Positions 38,176 to 46,353 of a DNA stretch of 64,000 nucleotides are shown here, piece by piece. The position numbers were made by a program, and so were the translations under genes. Source of the DNA: an uncultured Microbacterium sp. (GTDB taxonomy: Bacteria > Actinomycetota > Actinomycetes > Actinomycetales > Microbacteriaceae); the NCBI RefSeq assembly GCF_945952435.1, contig NZ_CAMFHZ010000004.1, forward strand, positions 62,001 through 126,000. Reading direction: 5' to 3'. How positions within the stretch are numbered: the first letter of the stretch is position 1; every line of letters begins with the position of its first letter. The notes below the pieces were generated by a model, which was not told where the DNA came from, searched no databases, and worked only from the letters and a program-made list of their open reading frames with translations.

Positions 38176-38652
38176 TCAGAGCTCCCCGTCGCCCTCCTCG
38201 GCGGACTCGACCAGGACGTCGAGCCGATAGCCGAGCCAGTCGTACACGCCGAACCGTGCGTCGTCCGGATCGTGTCGATCGTCTCCGGAGACGCCCAGCC
38301 GTCCGGCGATCACGAGACGCAGCGCCGCGAGCGTGCGGAGCCAGGCCTCGAGTTCGGCGGGGGAGAGCCGCAGGTCGATCGTCTCCTCGGGCGGGCCGGT
38401 CAGCAACGGGGCGATTCCGGCGCGCACGACGCGGGCGTCCGCCGCGCGGCGGTCGAGCAGATCCGCGCTGGTCGCGGCCGCGAACTCCGCCGACGCGGCA
38501 TCGTCGTCGGGGTACACCGCGGGGGTGAGTCGGCTCAGCGCGGCATCGGCGCCGATCTTGGTGTCCTGGATAAGCTCCAGGAACTGATCGATCAGGTCGA
38601 CCAGGTGCGCTCCCTCGATGCGCGCCCAGGCCAGTGCGATCCCGCCGGTCAT
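38176..38652 (-). CDS. DUF2017 protein of the clpS operon
   Basis: A 158-residue soluble protein in the position DUF2017 proteins hold in actinobacteria, next to clpS. Features are a helical N-terminus (HLVDLIDQFLELIQD) and the segment IDLRLSPAELEAWLRTLAALRLVIAGRLG, with YDWLGYRLDVLV near the end. No catalytic motif is seen and its function is unknown. I start at ATG 38652, which has a GAGGAC ribosome site 6 bases ahead and lies 10 bases after the clpS stop. It is the last gene of the operon. Confidence 0.85.
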   Translation of the reverse strand: MTGGIALAWARIEGAHLVDLIDQFLELIQDTKIGADAALSRLTPAVYPDDDAASAEFAAATSADLLDRRAADARVVRAGIAPLLTGPPEETIDLRLSPAELEAWLRTLAALRLVIAGRLGVSGDDRHDPDDARFGVYDWLGYRLDVLVESAEEGDGEL

Positions 38653-38662
38653 TCGGATGTCC

Positions 38663-38959
38663 TCACCCCTCCGCGCGACGCACGGTCGCCCACAGTCCGT
38701 AGTCGTGCATCGCCTGGGCATGCACCTCCATCGTCTCCCGCGGCCCGACTGCCACGACCGCGTGACCCTCGTTGTGCACCGCGAGCATGAGTCGCGTCGC
38801 CCGGTCCTTCGGATAGCCGAAGTAGCGGCGGAACACGCGGACGACGTAGCTCATGAGGTTGACCGGGTCGTCCCAGACGACCAGCTCCCAGGGCACGGCC
38901 GGAGCCGCCCGGAGATCCAGATGCTCATCGATCTCGGGGGTGGCGAGCGGGGTCGTCAT
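38663..38959 (-). CDS. clpS: ATP-dependent Clp protease adaptor ClpS
   Basis: A 98-residue adaptor that binds destabilising N-terminal residues and hands the protein to ClpA/ClpC-ClpP. The core ELVVWDDPVNLMSYVVRVF and the histidine in LMLAVHNEGHAVV are the N-degron pocket. The usual asparagine before the conserved aspartate is D, as I recall from other actinobacterial ClpS. I use ATG 38959, which makes an ATGA overlap with the upstream gene; another ATG 6 bases upstream would add two residues. It is the middle gene of a three-gene operon. Confidence 0.93.
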   Translation of the reverse strand: MTTPLATPEIDEHLDLRAAPAVPWELVVWDDPVNLMSYVVRVFRRYFGYPKDRATRLMLAVHNEGHAVVAVGPRETMEVHAQAMHDYGLWATVRRAEG

Positions 38960-39825
38960 GCCCACCCCAGCTCATGCAGGCGTGCGTCGTCGATCCCGTA
39001 GTAATGCGCGATCTCGTGCACCAGCGTCGTGCGGACCTCGTCGCGGAGGGCGTCCTCATCGGGGCACTGGGCGAGATGCGGTTCCCGGTAGACGATGATC
39101 CGGTCCGGCAGCTCGGCCATGCCGTAGCCCGTCCGTTCGGTGAGGGCGAGCCCGTCGTAGAGGCCGAGCAGATCCAGAGAGCCGTCTTCGGGGCGGTCTT
39201 CGACGACGAAGACGACGTTCTCCAGTCCCTCGACCATGTCGTCCGGCAGCCGGTCCAGCTCGGCCGTCACGAGGTCTTCGAACGAGTCCGCGTCCATCTC
39301 CAGGCCCGGCCGCACGTCGATGCGCATGTGCACCCGACGACCCGCGGCGTCGAGTCCGATCCGACGCTCCTCGTCCTCGAGGGCGCGGTAGAACGGCAGG
39401 TCGGGTGCGTCGGCCTCCACGAAGCCGAGCGACGCATAGAACGGCGCATTCCACGGGACGTCCGCGAAGGTCCGCAGCGTGACCACGTCGTGACCGCGCT
39501 CCGCGGCTTCGTCGAGCGCGGCTTCCGCGAGCTCACGCCCGTGTCCTCGGCGCGCATGTGCGGGGAGGACGGAAAGTTGCTCGAGATGAGCGATGCCCCC
39601 CTCTTCGAGCACGTGGACGAAGCCGACCGGCTCCCCGGCATCCTCCTCGGCGACGATCAGCACGAAGCCCGGCTCCGTCGCGCGTTCCGCGCCGCTCGGG
39701 GCAGCGCCCAGACCGGGCAGCGGAGGAATGCCGGGGAGCGTCGCGAACACCGCGTCGGCCTCGTCCTCGATGCGAGCGAGTTCTGCGAGGTCGGCGTCGG
39801 TCGCGATGCGCACGAAGGAGGCCAC
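38956..39825 (-). CDS. GNAT acetyltransferase fused to a zincin-like metallopeptidase
   Basis: A 289-residue fusion. Residues 1-150 are a GNAT acetyltransferase with an intact acetyl-CoA loop in LSVLPAHARRGHGRELAEAAL (R-R-G-H-G-R) and the closing FYASLGFVE strand. Residues about 165-289 are the minimal zincin of the clpS neighbourhood (DUF1025 type). It runs from DADSFEDLVTAELDRLP through LLGLYDGLALTER to the zinc site HEIAHYYGIDD (HExxHxxGxxD). In most actinobacteria I know of, this zincin is a separate protein of about 120 residues. The frame is continuous with no gap, and the GTG at 39825 has TAGCAT 6 bases ahead. clpS overlaps by 4 bases. Confidence 0.88.
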   Translation of the reverse strand: MASFVRIATDADLAELARIEDEADAVFATLPGIPPLPGLGAAPSGAERATEPGFVLIVAEEDAGEPVGFVHVLEEGGIAHLEQLSVLPAHARRGHGRELAEAALDEAAERGHDVVTLRTFADVPWNAPFYASLGFVEADAPDLPFYRALEDEERRIGLDAAGRRVHMRIDVRPGLEMDADSFEDLVTAELDRLPDDMVEGLENVVFVVEDRPEDGSLDLLGLYDGLALTERTGYGMAELPDRIIVYREPHLAQCPDEDALRDEVRTTLVHEIAHYYGIDDARLHELGWA

Positions 39826-39831
39826 CCTCCG

Positions 39832-39837
39832 ATGCTA
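39832..39837 (-). promoter_or_regulatory. -10 element (TAGCAT) of leaderless clpS operon transcript
   Basis: TAGCAT is followed by 6 bases and the GTG at 39825 on the minus strand. Confidence 0.6.
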
Positions 39838-39872
39838 GTCGCGTCGCGCGGCACGGATCGCGCTCGGAAAAC

Positions 39873-39908
39873 GCGGAGAGCCCGGATCCGAGGACCCGGG
39901 CTCTCCGC
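39873..39908 (-). terminator. Terminator after tRNA-His
   Basis: A perfect 13-bp inverted repeat (GCGGAGAGCCCGG with its complement, 10-base loop) begins 3 bases after the encoded CCA end of tRNA-His. On the minus strand it is followed by GTTTT. Confidence 0.8.
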
Positions 39909-39911
39909 CTG

Positions 39912-39988
39912 TGGGGTGGCTAACGGGGCTTGAACCCGCGACCCCCGCGACCACAACGCGGTGCTCTACCAACTGAGCTATAGCCACC
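39912..39988 (-). tRNA. tRNA-His(GTG)
   Basis: The acceptor arm GTGGCTA/TAGCCAC is complete. A G before it at 39988 can serve as the extra G-1 of histidine tRNA, opposite discriminator C. The anticodon loop TTGTGGT carries GTG. The T arm contains GGTTCAAGCCC. CCA is encoded. It lies 35 bases after orn on the same strand and may be co-transcribed with it. Confidence 0.96.
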
Positions 39989-40023
39989 ATGTGCCTGCCG
40001 GAGCGGGCAACCTCACCAGTGTA

Positions 40024-40650
40024 TTACACGTTCGAGGGGAACTCGGACACGACCGCATCGGCGATCGATTGCGCGGCGTCGCTGGTCGGTCCCGGCTCGC
40101 CCACGAACACGGCCCTGCGGTAGTACCAGAGCTCGCGGATCGATTCCAGGATGTCGGCCAGGGCACGGTGCCCGCCGTCCTTGGGCGGAGCGTGGAAGAA
40201 GACGCGCGGGTACCAGCGGCGGGCGAGTTCCTTGATGCTCGACACGTCGACGTTGCGATAGTGCAGGTACTGGTCGACCTCGGGCATGTACTTGGCGAGG
40301 AACATGCGATCGGTGCCGATGGTGTTGCCGGCAAGGGGTGCCTTGCGCTCCTGCGGCACGAACTGCCGGATGTAGGCGAGGGTCTGCTCCTGCGCCTCCG
40401 CCAGCGTGACCCCGTCGGGGATCTCGTCGAACAGGCCCGAGGTGCGGTGCATCGTGGTGACGAACTCGTTCATCTGGGCGAGGGCCGGCTCGCTCGCACG
40501 GATGACGACCTGGAAGCCGGGGTGCAGCGGGCGCAGCTCGAAGTCGGTGACGACGACCGCGATCTCGACGAGTTCGTCGATCGCGAGGTCGAGTCCCGTC
40601 ATCTCGCAGTCGATCCAGACCAGCCGATCGTTCTCGGACGAAGAAACCAT
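40024..40650 (-). CDS. orn: Oligoribonuclease
   Basis: A 208-residue DEDDh-family 3'-5' exonuclease that degrades di- to penta-ribonucleotides, including the linear dinucleotide products of cyclic-di-nucleotides. The first acids are in WIDCEMTGLD and the third in GNTIGTDRMFLAKYMPEVD. The last acid and histidine are in APPKDGGHRALADILESI. Length is normal for the family. The ATG at 40650 follows TAGGAT by 6 bases. tRNA-His follows on the same strand. Confidence 0.96.
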   Translation of the reverse strand: MVSSSENDRLVWIDCEMTGLDLAIDELVEIAVVVTDFELRPLHPGFQVVIRASEPALAQMNEFVTTMHRTSGLFDEIPDGVTLAEAQEQTLAYIRQFVPQERKAPLAGNTIGTDRMFLAKYMPEVDQYLHYRNVDVSSIKELARRWYPRVFFHAPPKDGGHRALADILESIRELWYYRRAVFVGEPGPTSDAAQSIADAVVSEFPSNV

Positions 40651-40656
40651 GGAGCC

Positions 40657-40662
40657 ATCCTA
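40657..40662 (-). promoter_or_regulatory. -10 element (TAGGAT) of leaderless orn transcript
   Basis: TAGGAT is followed by 6 bases and the ATG at 40650 on the minus strand. Confidence 0.6.
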
Positions 40663-40702
40663 ATGACGGGCTTCGACACGTGAACCGCTAGCCTGGGGGA
40701 AG

Positions 40703-40775
40703 GCCCCCTTAGCTCAGTGGACAGAGCGACGGCCTTCTAATCCGTTGGTCGCAGGTTCGAATCCTGCAGGGGGCA
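40703..40775 (+). tRNA. tRNA-Arg(TCT)
   Basis: A 73-base cloverleaf with acceptor arm GCCCCCT/AGGGGGC, D arm AGCTCAGTGGACAGAGC, anticodon loop CTTCTAA with TCT, and T arm GCAGGTTCGAATCCTGC. It reads the rare AGA/AGG codons. A TAGCCT hexamer at 40689-40694 may be its -10 element. CCA is not encoded. Confidence 0.95.
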
Positions 40776-40866
40776 CTTTTCCATCGCGGGGACGCTCTCC
40801 GAGGTCTGCAAGCCCCCTCGCTCGACCCAACGTCCTCCGTGCCGGCGGTGTGCGTCGGCCGATCGT

Positions 40867-41565
40867 TCAGCGGATGCGACGGATCGGCCAGACCCGGGCC
40901 GCGACCAGATCCACGACGATCCACCGCACCGCGCAGGCGGTGGACACAGCCCAGACCACGGAGCCGAGGACATCGGTGGGGAAGTGCAGGCCGTCGCTCA
41001 CGACCGCGAGCCCCACGAACGCCGTCATGGCGACGCCGAAGACCACGGGCGCCCAGGCCCAGCGTGTGTGGCGGAGCAGGAACCAGAACCCGAAGGCGAG
41101 CGCGACGACGTAGGCCGTGTGTCCGCTGGGGAAGGACCCGTCCGGCTGCGCAGGAACGAACGGGTGCGCGAGCAGCGTCGCATCGGGGCGCGGCCTGTCG
41201 ACGAGGAGTTTGATCGCGGCGACGGGAAGCCAGGTGAGGGCGACGGTCGTCCCGAACAGCACGGCGGTGCGCAGCGAGCGCGAGACCCACCAGACGAGGG
41301 TCGCGATCGCGAGCGTGATCCCGACGGCGGGGATCGGCTCGATGCCGCGGTAGACCGCGCTCGCAACCGCACCCCAGGCGCCGGTGTGCAGGGTGTTGAG
41401 GGCGGTGACCACCGCGTGATCCGGATGCTCCGGCGTCGTCGCGAAGCCGAGTCCGATCACGAAGGCGGCTCCGAGCGCCGCGACCAGGACCGCGGCCCAG
41501 GGGCGTCGGCTCGGGCGGTCGATGCCGGTGAGCCTCCGGGTGCGGGGACGTCGAAGATCGGTCAT
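40867..41565 (-). CDS. PAP2-family membrane phosphatase
   Basis: A 232-residue membrane protein of the type 2 phosphatidic acid phosphatase family, acting on lipid phosphates such as undecaprenyl pyrophosphate at the outer face of the membrane. The three family motifs are visible: KLLVDRPRP, PSGHT and the histidine and aspartate in LHFPTDVLGS. There are about six hydrophobic spans. I start at ATG 41565, which has a GAAGGA site 8 bases ahead, rather than at an in-frame ATG 42 bases upstream. The substrate is not determined. Confidence 0.9.
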   Translation of the reverse strand: MTDLRRPRTRRLTGIDRPSRRPWAAVLVAALGAAFVIGLGFATTPEHPDHAVVTALNTLHTGAWGAVASAVYRGIEPIPAVGITLAIATLVWWVSRSLRTAVLFGTTVALTWLPVAAIKLLVDRPRPDATLLAHPFVPAQPDGSFPSGHTAYVVALAFGFWFLLRHTRWAWAPVVFGVAMTAFVGLAVVSDGLHFPTDVLGSVVWAVSTACAVRWIVVDLVAARVWPIRRIR

Positions 41566-41725
41566 GGGGCGGATCCTTCTCGATAGGCGTCCTCGCAGCG
41601 GGGACACCGGAGGCGGAGCGCCCGTGCACGGCGCGCCGGAACCATGTTCCCCGGAGCCGGCTAAGGATTGGCCAAGAAGCCTGACCCGAGGCGTCCCGGG
41701 CCTGAGGGTTCCCTGGCCCGAGGAT

Positions 41726-41989
41726 TCACAGACGGAGCGCGGCGACCGCGTCGTCGGCGCTCCAGAAGTCGCCGACGATGCGGAACACGCCGGAAGGCAG
41801 GTGAAGCCGCTCTGCCCGGTAGCGCAGACCGAGGTCGTGCGGAATGATCCGGAGATGCCCGCGGATGCCGCCCCGGGCGTCGACGACGCGCCAGAGACGC
41901 TCGCCGACGGGCTGCAGCGTCTCGGCGGCGCGGCGCAGGCTCGGGGTGGCCCAACGGACCGTGGGTGCGGACGAGAGGTTCGTGCTCAT
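41726..41989 (-). CDS. Small protein of unknown function
   Basis: An 87-residue soluble protein that I do not recognise. It has a strong AAGGAGG ribosome site 6 bases before the ATG and normal high-GC codon use, so it is very likely translated. The sequence is basic with hydrophobic strands (RLWRVVDARGGIRGHLRIIP, then GVFRIVGDFWSADDAVAAL), suggesting a small beta-rich fold. It is divergent from the LysE gene, 89 bases away, and has 160 empty bases on its 3' side. Confidence 0.75.
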   Translation of the reverse strand: MSTNLSSAPTVRWATPSLRRAAETLQPVGERLWRVVDARGGIRGHLRIIPHDLGLRYRAERLHLPSGVFRIVGDFWSADDAVAALRL

Positions 41990-42066
41990 GGTGTTCCTCC
42001 TTCTCTTTCGAACATAGAGACGACCACCGACATTCGCCCAGGGGCCGGCGTCCCGGCGGCTCTCCC

Positions 42067-42072
42067 TACACT
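42067..42072 (+). promoter_or_regulatory. -10 element (TACACT) of leaderless LysE-family transcript
   Basis: TACACT is followed by 6 bases and the GTG at 42079. Confidence 0.6.
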
Positions 42073-42078
42073 GAATCC

Positions 42079-42705
42079 GTGACTGTGACCGTGTGGCTCT
42101 CCCTGGTCGTCGCGTGCCTCGTGATCAGCCTCACGCCCGGCGCCGGCGCCATCAACACCATGACGAACGCGCTCAACGAGGGGTGGCGCCGCTCCATCTG
42201 GGGGATCATCGGACAGCAGCTCGCCCTCGTCGTCCATGTCGCGATCGTGGCGGCCGGCGTCGGTCTGCTCGTGGCGCGGCTGCCCTGGCTCTTCGAGACG
42301 ATCCGCTACCTGGGCGCCGCCTACCTGGTGTTCCTCGGGCTCAGGTTGATCGTCGCCCGGGTTCCCGACGTGTCCGCCCAGGACGACATCCCGCGCACCA
42401 CGGAGGGACGCTGGTCGATGCTGGGACGGGGCTTCTGGGTCAATCTGCTCAATCCCAAGGCGATCGTGTTCTTCCTCGCCTTCGTTCCTCAGTTCATCCG
42501 CCTGGACCTCGACCCCTGGCCGCAGTATCTGCTGTTGATCGCGACGGTCGTCGTGATCGACATCGTCGTCATGTGGTTCGTGTTCGCCGCCGCAGCGCGT
42601 ACCTTCCGACGCCTCACGGCGACGAAGGCGGGGCAGCGCCGGCTCAACCTCGTGTTCGGGCTCCTGTTCATCGCCGTCGCCGCGTTGCTGCTCTTCGTGC
42701 ACTGA
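42079..42705 (+). CDS. LysE/RhtB-family amino acid exporter
   Basis: A 208-residue membrane protein with six hydrophobic spans. It shows the family N-terminus ISLTPGAGAINTMTNALNEGW, in which the TPG motif is diagnostic, and the central GFWVNLLNPKAIVFFLAFVPQF with the NPK motif. Members export amino acids such as homoserine, threonine or lysine. The GTG at 42079 is chosen from the TACACT element 6 bases ahead; an in-frame upstream extension is rejected. The substrate is not determined. Confidence 0.92.
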   Translation: MTVTVWLSLVVACLVISLTPGAGAINTMTNALNEGWRRSIWGIIGQQLALVVHVAIVAAGVGLLVARLPWLFETIRYLGAAYLVFLGLRLIVARVPDVSAQDDIPRTTEGRWSMLGRGFWVNLLNPKAIVFFLAFVPQFIRLDLDPWPQYLLLIATVVVIDIVVMWFVFAAAARTFRRLTATKAGQRRLNLVFGLLFIAVAALLLFVH

Positions 42706-42881
42706 GCGGTGCGTGCGCGGCGCCGCCCCGGCGCGCGTGCGAGCGTTGTTCGTCGTTCCGCACAACGTCGCGCTTCAACGCGTTCTCCACGGGTTGCGCC
42801 GAGCGGAGCGGCGGTCTGCCGCCCAGGCGCCACGCTGTCGTCAGGAGGGCGCCGCCGGGTGCCCCGAGAGGAGCAGAGGAC

Positions 42882-43388
42882 ATGGTCGACACCATCACCG
42901 TCGTCGGGAACGTCGCGTCCCCGCCGGAGGGAGGACGCACCGCCACCGGGATCGAGACGTTGACGTTCCGGCTGGCATCGAACCATCGCCGGCAGGATCC
43001 GCGGACGGGCGCCTGGATCGACGCGGGCACGAACTTCTACACCGTTCGTGCCTATCGATGGCTGGCGGAGAACGCCGCGGCCTCCCTGAACAAGGGCGAC
43101 AGCGTCCTCGTCACGGGAAGGCTGAAGCTGCGGGAGTGGTCCACGCCGGAGGGCAAGCGCGGGCTCGCCGTCGAGATCGAGGCGGACAGCATCGGACCCG
43201 ATCTGCGGTGGGGGCGCAGCACGTTCCGCAGAGTGTCCCACCAGGTCCCGCCCGAACCCGAGCGAGGCGGCGGTTCGAGCACCGCGGCGACCGAGACCGT
43301 CGAGCAGGACCGGGAGCCCGTCAGTGTGGGTGCGGGATCGAGCGCGCAGGACGACTGGGCGCCGAGCGACGGAGACACTCCGTTCTGA
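42882..43388 (+). CDS. ssb: Single-stranded DNA-binding protein (SSB family)
   Basis: A 168-residue OB-fold protein. The core runs from ITVVGNVASPPE through LTFRLASNHRRQD and FYTVRAYRWLAENAAASL to VLVTGRLKLREWSTPEGKR. A flexible linker follows, and the acidic tip DDWAPSDGDTPF matches the SSB tail that recruits repair and replication proteins. It is not next to rpsF/rpsR, so it may be an accessory SSB beside a main copy elsewhere. A GAGGAG site lies 8 bases before the ATG. The 176 bases upstream hold no gene. Confidence 0.92.
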   Translation: MVDTITVVGNVASPPEGGRTATGIETLTFRLASNHRRQDPRTGAWIDAGTNFYTVRAYRWLAENAAASLNKGDSVLVTGRLKLREWSTPEGKRGLAVEIEADSIGPDLRWGRSTFRRVSHQVPPEPERGGGSSTAATETVEQDREPVSVGAGSSAQDDWAPSDGDTPF

Positions 43389-43404
43389 CAGCGGACGCGC
43401 CGCC

Positions 43405-43410
43405 TAGACT
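43405..43410 (+). promoter_or_regulatory. -10 element (TAGACT) of lipoprotein transcript
   Basis: TAGACT is followed by 7 bases and the GTG at 43418. Confidence 0.55.
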
Positions 43411-43417
43411 CTCTAGC

Positions 43418-43957
43418 GTGCAGACATCTCGGACCGCCTCGCGGCATCCGCGCGTGACGGCGATGACAGGTCGTGCGGGAATGGCGTTGGTCGGCGGTGT
43501 GCTGGCGGTGCTCGTGCTTGCGGGATGTACGGCGACGAGCCCGGGGCCCGCCTCATCGGCTTCGGGGGCCGCATCCCCGAGTTCGTCGCCCGCACCGGCC
43601 TCCGCCCCGCCGAGTGCCGCACCAGTGCTGCATCCCGAGGGGAGCGCGCAGGACAACCTTCCTCTGTTCGCCGCGGTCGTCGCCCAGGTCTGGGCCTCGC
43701 CGCAGCGCGCATCGAGCGCGGCATACGTGGAAGCACTGAGCACGGCCGGGTTCGCGCGCGCCGACATGCAGCGCACGGCGGACGAGTCGACCGTCGGCAA
43801 TCCGGCGGAGAGCGTGCAGTTCTCCGTGCGCTGGGGTGCGACGGAGTGCCTGGTCGGTCAGGTGGGGCCGTCCACGGGGGACCCCGTCACGATCGTTCTG
43901 CCGCAGCTCGCCGGGGGCCGCTGCCTGATCGGGAAGACGGAACCCGTCGGGGGCTGA
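43418..43957 (+). CDS. Putative lipoprotein
   Basis: A 179-residue secreted protein with a basic N-terminus, a hydrophobic core (ALVGGVLAVLVLAGC) and a lipobox LAGC at about residue 31. The mature protein would therefore be lipid-anchored outside the membrane. A low-complexity Ala/Ser/Pro linker of about 40 residues follows, then a small globular domain with two cysteines (GATECLVGQVG and GGRCLIG) that may form a disulfide. I do not recognise the domain. Confidence 0.82.
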   Translation: MQTSRTASRHPRVTAMTGRAGMALVGGVLAVLVLAGCTATSPGPASSASGAASPSSSPAPASAPPSAAPVLHPEGSAQDNLPLFAAVVAQVWASPQRASSAAYVEALSTAGFARADMQRTADESTVGNPAESVQFSVRWGATECLVGQVGPSTGDPVTIVLPQLAGGRCLIGKTEPVGG

Positions 43958-44077
43958 GCGTGCGCCCGACCCGAGGCCGTGGGCACAGGTAGGCTGGAGT
44001 GTCGATTCCGTGCCCGTGGGCCGGTGCGACCCGCAGCCGTTCGCAAGCGTCGTTGCTACGACAGAAGGAGCGCCCTC

Positions 44078-45757
44078 GTGGCCGAATACATCTACTCCAT
44101 GGTCCGAGCCCGGAAGGCGGTCGGCGACAAGCTGATCCTCGACGACGTCACCATGGCGTTCCTGCCCGGGGCGAAGATCGGCATGGTCGGTCCGAACGGC
44201 GCCGGAAAGTCGACGATTCTGAAGATCATGGCGGGGCTCGACGCGCCCTCCAACGGTGAGGCGAAGCTGACTCCCGGCTTCAGCGTGGGCATCCTCATGC
44301 AGGAGCCAGAGCTCGACGAGACGAAGACGGTTCTGGAGAACATCCAGGAGGGCGTCGCGATCAAGGCGAAGGTCGACCGCTTCAACGAGATCTCCGCGCT
44401 CATGGCGGACCCGGATGCGGACTTCGACTCCCTGCTGGCGGAGATGGGCGTGCTGCAGGAGGAGATCGACGCCGCGGACGGGTGGGACCTCGACTCCCAG
44501 CTCGAACAGGCCATGGACGCACTGCGCACCCCGCCCGCCGATGCGAGCGTGGAGAACCTCTCCGGCGGTGAGAAGCGTCGCGTGGCGCTCGCCAAGCTCC
44601 TCCTGCAGAAGCCGGATCTGCTCCTGCTCGATGAGCCCACGAACCACCTCGACGCCGAGAGCGTGCTCTGGCTGGAGAAGCACCTGCAGGCCTACAAGGG
44701 CGCCGTGATCGCGATCACCCACGACCGGTACTTCCTCGACAACATGGCCGAATGGATCGCCGAGGTCGACCGCGGCCGCCTGATCGGCTACGAGGGCAAC
44801 TACTCCACCTATCTGGAGAAGAAGGCCGAGCGCCTCGACATCCAGGGCAAGAAGGACGCCAAGCTCGCGAAGCGCCTCAAGGACGAGCTCGAATGGGTCC
44901 GGTCGAGCGCCAAGGGACGCCAGACCAAGTCCAAGGCCCGTCTGGCGCGCTACGAGGAGATGGCTGCCGAGGCTGAGCGCACCAGGAAGCTCGACTTCGA
45001 GGAGATCCAGATTCCGGCCGGTCCGCGACTGGGCAGCGTCGTCATCGAGGCGAAGAACCTGGAGAAGGGCTTCGACGGGCGCTCGCTCATCGACGGCTTG
45101 AGCTTCAGCCTTCCGCCGAACGGCATCGTGGGCGTGATCGGTCCGAACGGCGTCGGCAAGACGACGCTCTTCAAGACCATCGTGGGGCTCGAACCGCTCG
45201 ACGGGGGCGAGCTCAAGGTCGGGGAGACGGTCAAGATCAGCTATGTCGACCAGTCCCGGGCCAGCATCGACCCCGACAAGACGCTGTGGGAGGTCGTGTC
45301 GGACGGATTGGACATCATGATGGTCGGCAAGACGGAGATCCCGTCGCGCGCCTACGTCTCCAAGTTCGGGTTCAAGGGACCGGATCAGCAGAAGAAAGCG
45401 GGCGTCCTCTCGGGCGGTGAGCGCAACCGGCTGAATCTCGCCCTGACCCTCAAGGAGGGCGGCAACCTGCTCCTCCTCGACGAGCCGACCAACGACCTCG
45501 ACGTCGAGACCCTCGGATCCCTCGAGAACGCCCTGCTGGAGTTCCCCGGTTGTGCCGTGGTCATCACCCACGACCGGTGGTTCCTCGACCGCATCGCGAC
45601 GCACATCCTGGCCTACGAGGGAACCGACGAGAACCCCGACCGGTGGTACTGGTTCGAGGGCAACTTCGAGGCCTACGAGAAGAACAAGATCGAGCGCCTC
45701 GGTCCCGACGCGGCCAACCCCCACCGTTCGACCCACCGTCGCCTGACCCGTGACTGA
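44078..45757 (+). CDS. ettA: Energy-dependent translational throttle protein EttA
   Basis: A 559-residue ABC-F protein that binds the ribosomal E site and tunes early elongation by ATP level. Two ABC cassettes are present: Walker A GPNGAGKST and LSGGEKRRVALAKLLLQ with DEPTNHLD in the first, and GPNGVGKTT with SGGERNRLNLALTL and DEPTNDLD in the second. The linker between them includes the charged EttA arm. There is no membrane domain. The GTG has a clear AGAAGGAG site 7 bases ahead. A TAGGCT element at 43990 suggests a leader of about 75 bases, longer than most genes here. Confidence 0.96.
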   Translation: MAEYIYSMVRARKAVGDKLILDDVTMAFLPGAKIGMVGPNGAGKSTILKIMAGLDAPSNGEAKLTPGFSVGILMQEPELDETKTVLENIQEGVAIKAKVDRFNEISALMADPDADFDSLLAEMGVLQEEIDAADGWDLDSQLEQAMDALRTPPADASVENLSGGEKRRVALAKLLLQKPDLLLLDEPTNHLDAESVLWLEKHLQAYKGAVIAITHDRYFLDNMAEWIAEVDRGRLIGYEGNYSTYLEKKAERLDIQGKKDAKLAKRLKDELEWVRSSAKGRQTKSKARLARYEEMAAEAERTRKLDFEEIQIPAGPRLGSVVIEAKNLEKGFDGRSLIDGLSFSLPPNGIVGVIGPNGVGKTTLFKTIVGLEPLDGGELKVGETVKISYVDQSRASIDPDKTLWEVVSDGLDIMMVGKTEIPSRAYVSKFGFKGPDQQKKAGVLSGGERNRLNLALTLKEGGNLLLLDEPTNDLDVETLGSLENALLEFPGCAVVITHDRWFLDRIATHILAYEGTDENPDRWYWFEGNFEAYEKNKIERLGPDAANPHRSTHRRLTRD

Positions 45758-46268
45758 GCCCGTCGGAACCGAGGAGGGGCGCGCGATCACCGCGTTCTCG
45801 GCACGTCTGCACATCCCCATCCAGTTGCGCTGGGGGGACCTCGACGCCTTCAACCACGTCAACAACACCTCGATGCTCAAGCTTCTCGAAGAGGCGAGGG
45901 TGCGGGCGTTCTGGCGTCCCGACGAGGGGGAGGAGGCACTGAGCACGGCGATCCTGGACTCCGGCATCGACGCGGGCGTGATCACGCTCGTCGCGCGGCA
46001 GGAGATCGAGTACGTCGCGCCGGTGCCCTACCAGCGTCGTCCGCTCGAGGTGCAGATGTGGTTCGGCAAGCTCGGGGGCTCGAGCATCGAGGTCTGCTAC
46101 GAGGTTTACAACGACCCGTCGTTCGAGGAACGCGTGCTGTACGCGCGATCGACGGCGATCATCGTCCTCGTGAACCCCGCCACCGGGCGCCCGACGCGGA
46201 TCACCCCGGAGATGCGTGCGGTCTGGGCGCCCTACACGGGTGCACCGATCGTCTTCGCGCACGGCTGA
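45750..46268 (+). CDS. Acyl-CoA thioesterase, 4HBT hot-dog family
   Basis: A 172-residue hot-dog-fold thioesterase. The family motif is LRWGDLDAFNHVNNTSMLKLLEEAR, with the aspartate and H-V-N-N typical of 4-hydroxybenzoyl-CoA thioesterase relatives, and IEYVAPVPYQRRPLEVQ follows. It cleaves acyl-CoA to free acid and CoA. It overlaps the end of ettA by 8 bases, so it is co-transcribed and probably translationally coupled. Confidence 0.9.
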   Translation: MTEPVGTEEGRAITAFSARLHIPIQLRWGDLDAFNHVNNTSMLKLLEEARVRAFWRPDEGEEALSTAILDSGIDAGVITLVARQEIEYVAPVPYQRRPLEVQMWFGKLGGSSIEVCYEVYNDPSFEERVLYARSTAIIVLVNPATGRPTRITPEMRAVWAPYTGAPIVFAHG

Positions 46269-46353
46269 GCGGGGCCCGCGGGATCGGGTGGTCCGGCCGC
46301 ATTCCGCGGTGCGAGGCAGACGACGAGAACGTCGCGCCGTATGGGCCGGGGGG

